From CAZBZG01 sp964496245 (GTDB taxonomy: Bacteria; Planctomycetota; SZUA-567), in contig CAZBZG010000024.1 in NCBI GenBank assembly GCA_964496245.1, positions 1 to 25,384 on the forward strand: 25,384 nucleotides of DNA. The letters run 5' to 3'. Position numbers and translations under genes: made by a program. Shown piece after piece: positions 24,366 to 25,384 of this stretch (position 1 is its first letter; each line of letters begins with the position of its first letter). Below the pieces are notes generated by a model. The model was not told where the DNA came from. It did no database searches and worked only from the letters and a program-made list of their open reading frames with translations.

Positions 24366-25384
24366 ATGCATTCCCATACGCGTCGGATCGGACTGCGCCT
24401 CGCGCTCGTTGTGCCGCTCCTGGTCGCACCCGTGCGAGCCGCAGCTGCTGGCGCGGAGACCGCCCAGGACGCTGAAGCCCGGAAGACGCAGGACGCGCCG
24501 ACCGCTCGCGCGCACATCGGCAGCGCCGGGCACTACATCACGGGCGGCACGATCGTGTACCTGCTGAACGAAACCGGCAAAGACTTCACCATCACGCTCC
24601 ACCGGTACAACTGGCCGTTCCGGGGCGGGTGGAACCGGCGGGACCTGCACGTCACGGTTCTCGACCCGGCACAGAAGCCCGTGGTCGACACGACCGTGGA
24701 GACCGACGAGGCGGGCGTCACCCTGCGCGTGCCGGGCCGCGGCCGCGGCGCGTACAAGGTCGACGTGGACGAACGCTTCACGCTCAACTACTGGCACCTG
24801 ACGACCTCGCTTTCGCGGGCCGTGGCCTGGACCGGACCTGGCACGGGCGTGGCCTACCGCGACCAGCCCTGGTTCATGGCCACGCCCATGGTGCCGCGCA
24901 CGTGGACTTTCTACGTGCCCGAGGGCACCGACCGTTTCACCGTCAAGGCCCAGAGCTGCGTGGCCCGCTCGCAGCGGGAGGATCACGGCCTGATCGTGCG
25001 CTCCCCGCGCGGCCAGCCCATGGCCGCGCTCTGGGACCAGCCCAATCCCCGGGTCGAAGAGGGGACCATCCGAGCCGGCCGCGAGCCGCCGCGCGTGGAG
25101 ACGGCCGATATCGTGGTCGAGCCCGGCAGCGACGGCCGGTTCTGGAGCGTGGAAGTGCGCCTGGGCGGCGGGCACACGTACTCCGACATCAACCTGGCGC
25201 TCGAGGGCGTGCCCCCCTATCTCGCGCACGCGCCCGAGGCCTGGTTCGATCCCCGGACGGCTGCGGCTGCGGACGTTTCCGTGTACGACCACGACCCGTT
25301 CGTGCGCTCGGATGTGCCGCCCGAGGAGGAACGCGCGCGGCCGTACCTGCACTACTGGATGCCCTGCCCGGCGGTGGGCGACCC
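24366..25384 (+). CDS. Secreted protein of unknown family (3' truncated by the window)
   Basis: The frame is open from an ATG at 24366 to the window end, giving 339 complete codons without a stop. GGAGG at 24354-24358 lies seven bases before the ATG, and a good promoter precedes it. The N terminus is a signal peptide (RRIGLRLALVVPLLVAPVRAAAA). The mature part looks beta-rich and extracellular: AHIGSAGHYITGGTIVYLLNETGKDFTITLHRYNWPF, then DLHVTVLDPAQKPVVDTTVETDEAGVTLRVPGRGRGAYKVDV, which resembles an Ig/macroglobulin-type strand pattern, and TWTFYVPEGTDRFTVKAQS, a jelly-roll-like segment. I do not recognise a family and see no catalytic motif. It is transcribed divergently from the seven-gene operon, so it may belong to the same locus, but it lacks the shared operator. 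Confidence 0.85.
   Translation, partial: MHSHTRRIGLRLALVVPLLVAPVRAAAAGAETAQDAEARKTQDAPTARAHIGSAGHYITGGTIVYLLNETGKDFTITLHRYNWPFRGGWNRRDLHVTVLDPAQKPVVDTTVETDEAGVTLRVPGRGRGAYKVDVDERFTLNYWHLTTSLSRAVAWTGPGTGVAYRDQPWFMATPMVPRTWTFYVPEGTDRFTVKAQSCVARSQREDHGLIVRSPRGQPMAALWDQPNPRVEEGTIRAGREPPRVETADIVVEPGSDGRFWSVEVRLGGGHTYSDINLALEGVPPYLAHAPEAWFDPRTAAAADVSVYDHDPFVRSDVPPEEERARPYLHYWMPCPAVGD

Overview
The window is GC-rich, about two-thirds G+C by eye, and has the gene content of a PVC-superphylum bacterium. Three things point to Lentisphaerota, Kiritimatiellota or a neighbouring lineage: class III-type prepilin leaders (GFTLxELLVVIAIISILAALLMPVL) on large pilin-like proteins, secreted DUF4838 proteins, and GntR/LacI hybrid regulators beside carbohydrate genes. 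The exact phylum is an inference. No rRNA, tRNA, transposase or CRISPR array was seen.

Layout. (1) Bases 1-813 (+) are the 3' end of an unrecognised gene. A strong hairpin separates it from the convergent regulator that follows. (2) Bases 855-1970 and 2375-3478 (both -) encode two paralogous repressor-like proteins, each with a GntR winged helix fused to a LacI-type sugar sensor. Between them lies a 54-bp tandem repeat (three copies) plus an inverted partial copy. (3) Bases 3688-5025 (+) encode a DUF1961 (YesU-like) protein, transcribed divergently from the second regulator. (4) Bases 23726 down to 5032 (-) form a probable seven-gene operon of about 18.7 kb. In order of transcription it encodes: a 1526-aa HEAT-repeat/glycosidase-like/amidotransferase-like protein; DUF4838-CBM9; DUF4838 fused to an FGE-sulfatase-like domain; a TIM-barrel glycosidase-like protein with CBM9; a secreted multidomain protein with an apparent frameshift; and two prepilin-like proteins. 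(5) Bases 23899-24264 are non-coding and carry three palindromic elements, one a REPIN-like doublet. (6) Bases 24366-25384 (+) begin a secreted protein of unknown family that runs off the window.

How it may work together. The five large operon products have signal peptides and domains typical of polysaccharide breakdown or binding. DUF1961 is the family of YesU from the Bacillus subtilis rhamnogalacturonan locus, so a complex plant, algal or host polysaccharide is a reasonable but unproven substrate. The strongest regulatory signal is a shared 17-bp motif (TRTAYTGRCNNTAYAYA). It overlaps the -10 or start region of three sigma70-like promoters: both regulator genes and the head of the long operon. 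In two of the three sites the TA-rich half-sites recur at exactly 11 bp. This suggests that the two regulators are autoregulated and jointly control the operon.

Main limits. Family calls come from reading motifs, not database searches. Operon structure, start sites and operators are predictions. The frameshift could be a sequencing error.
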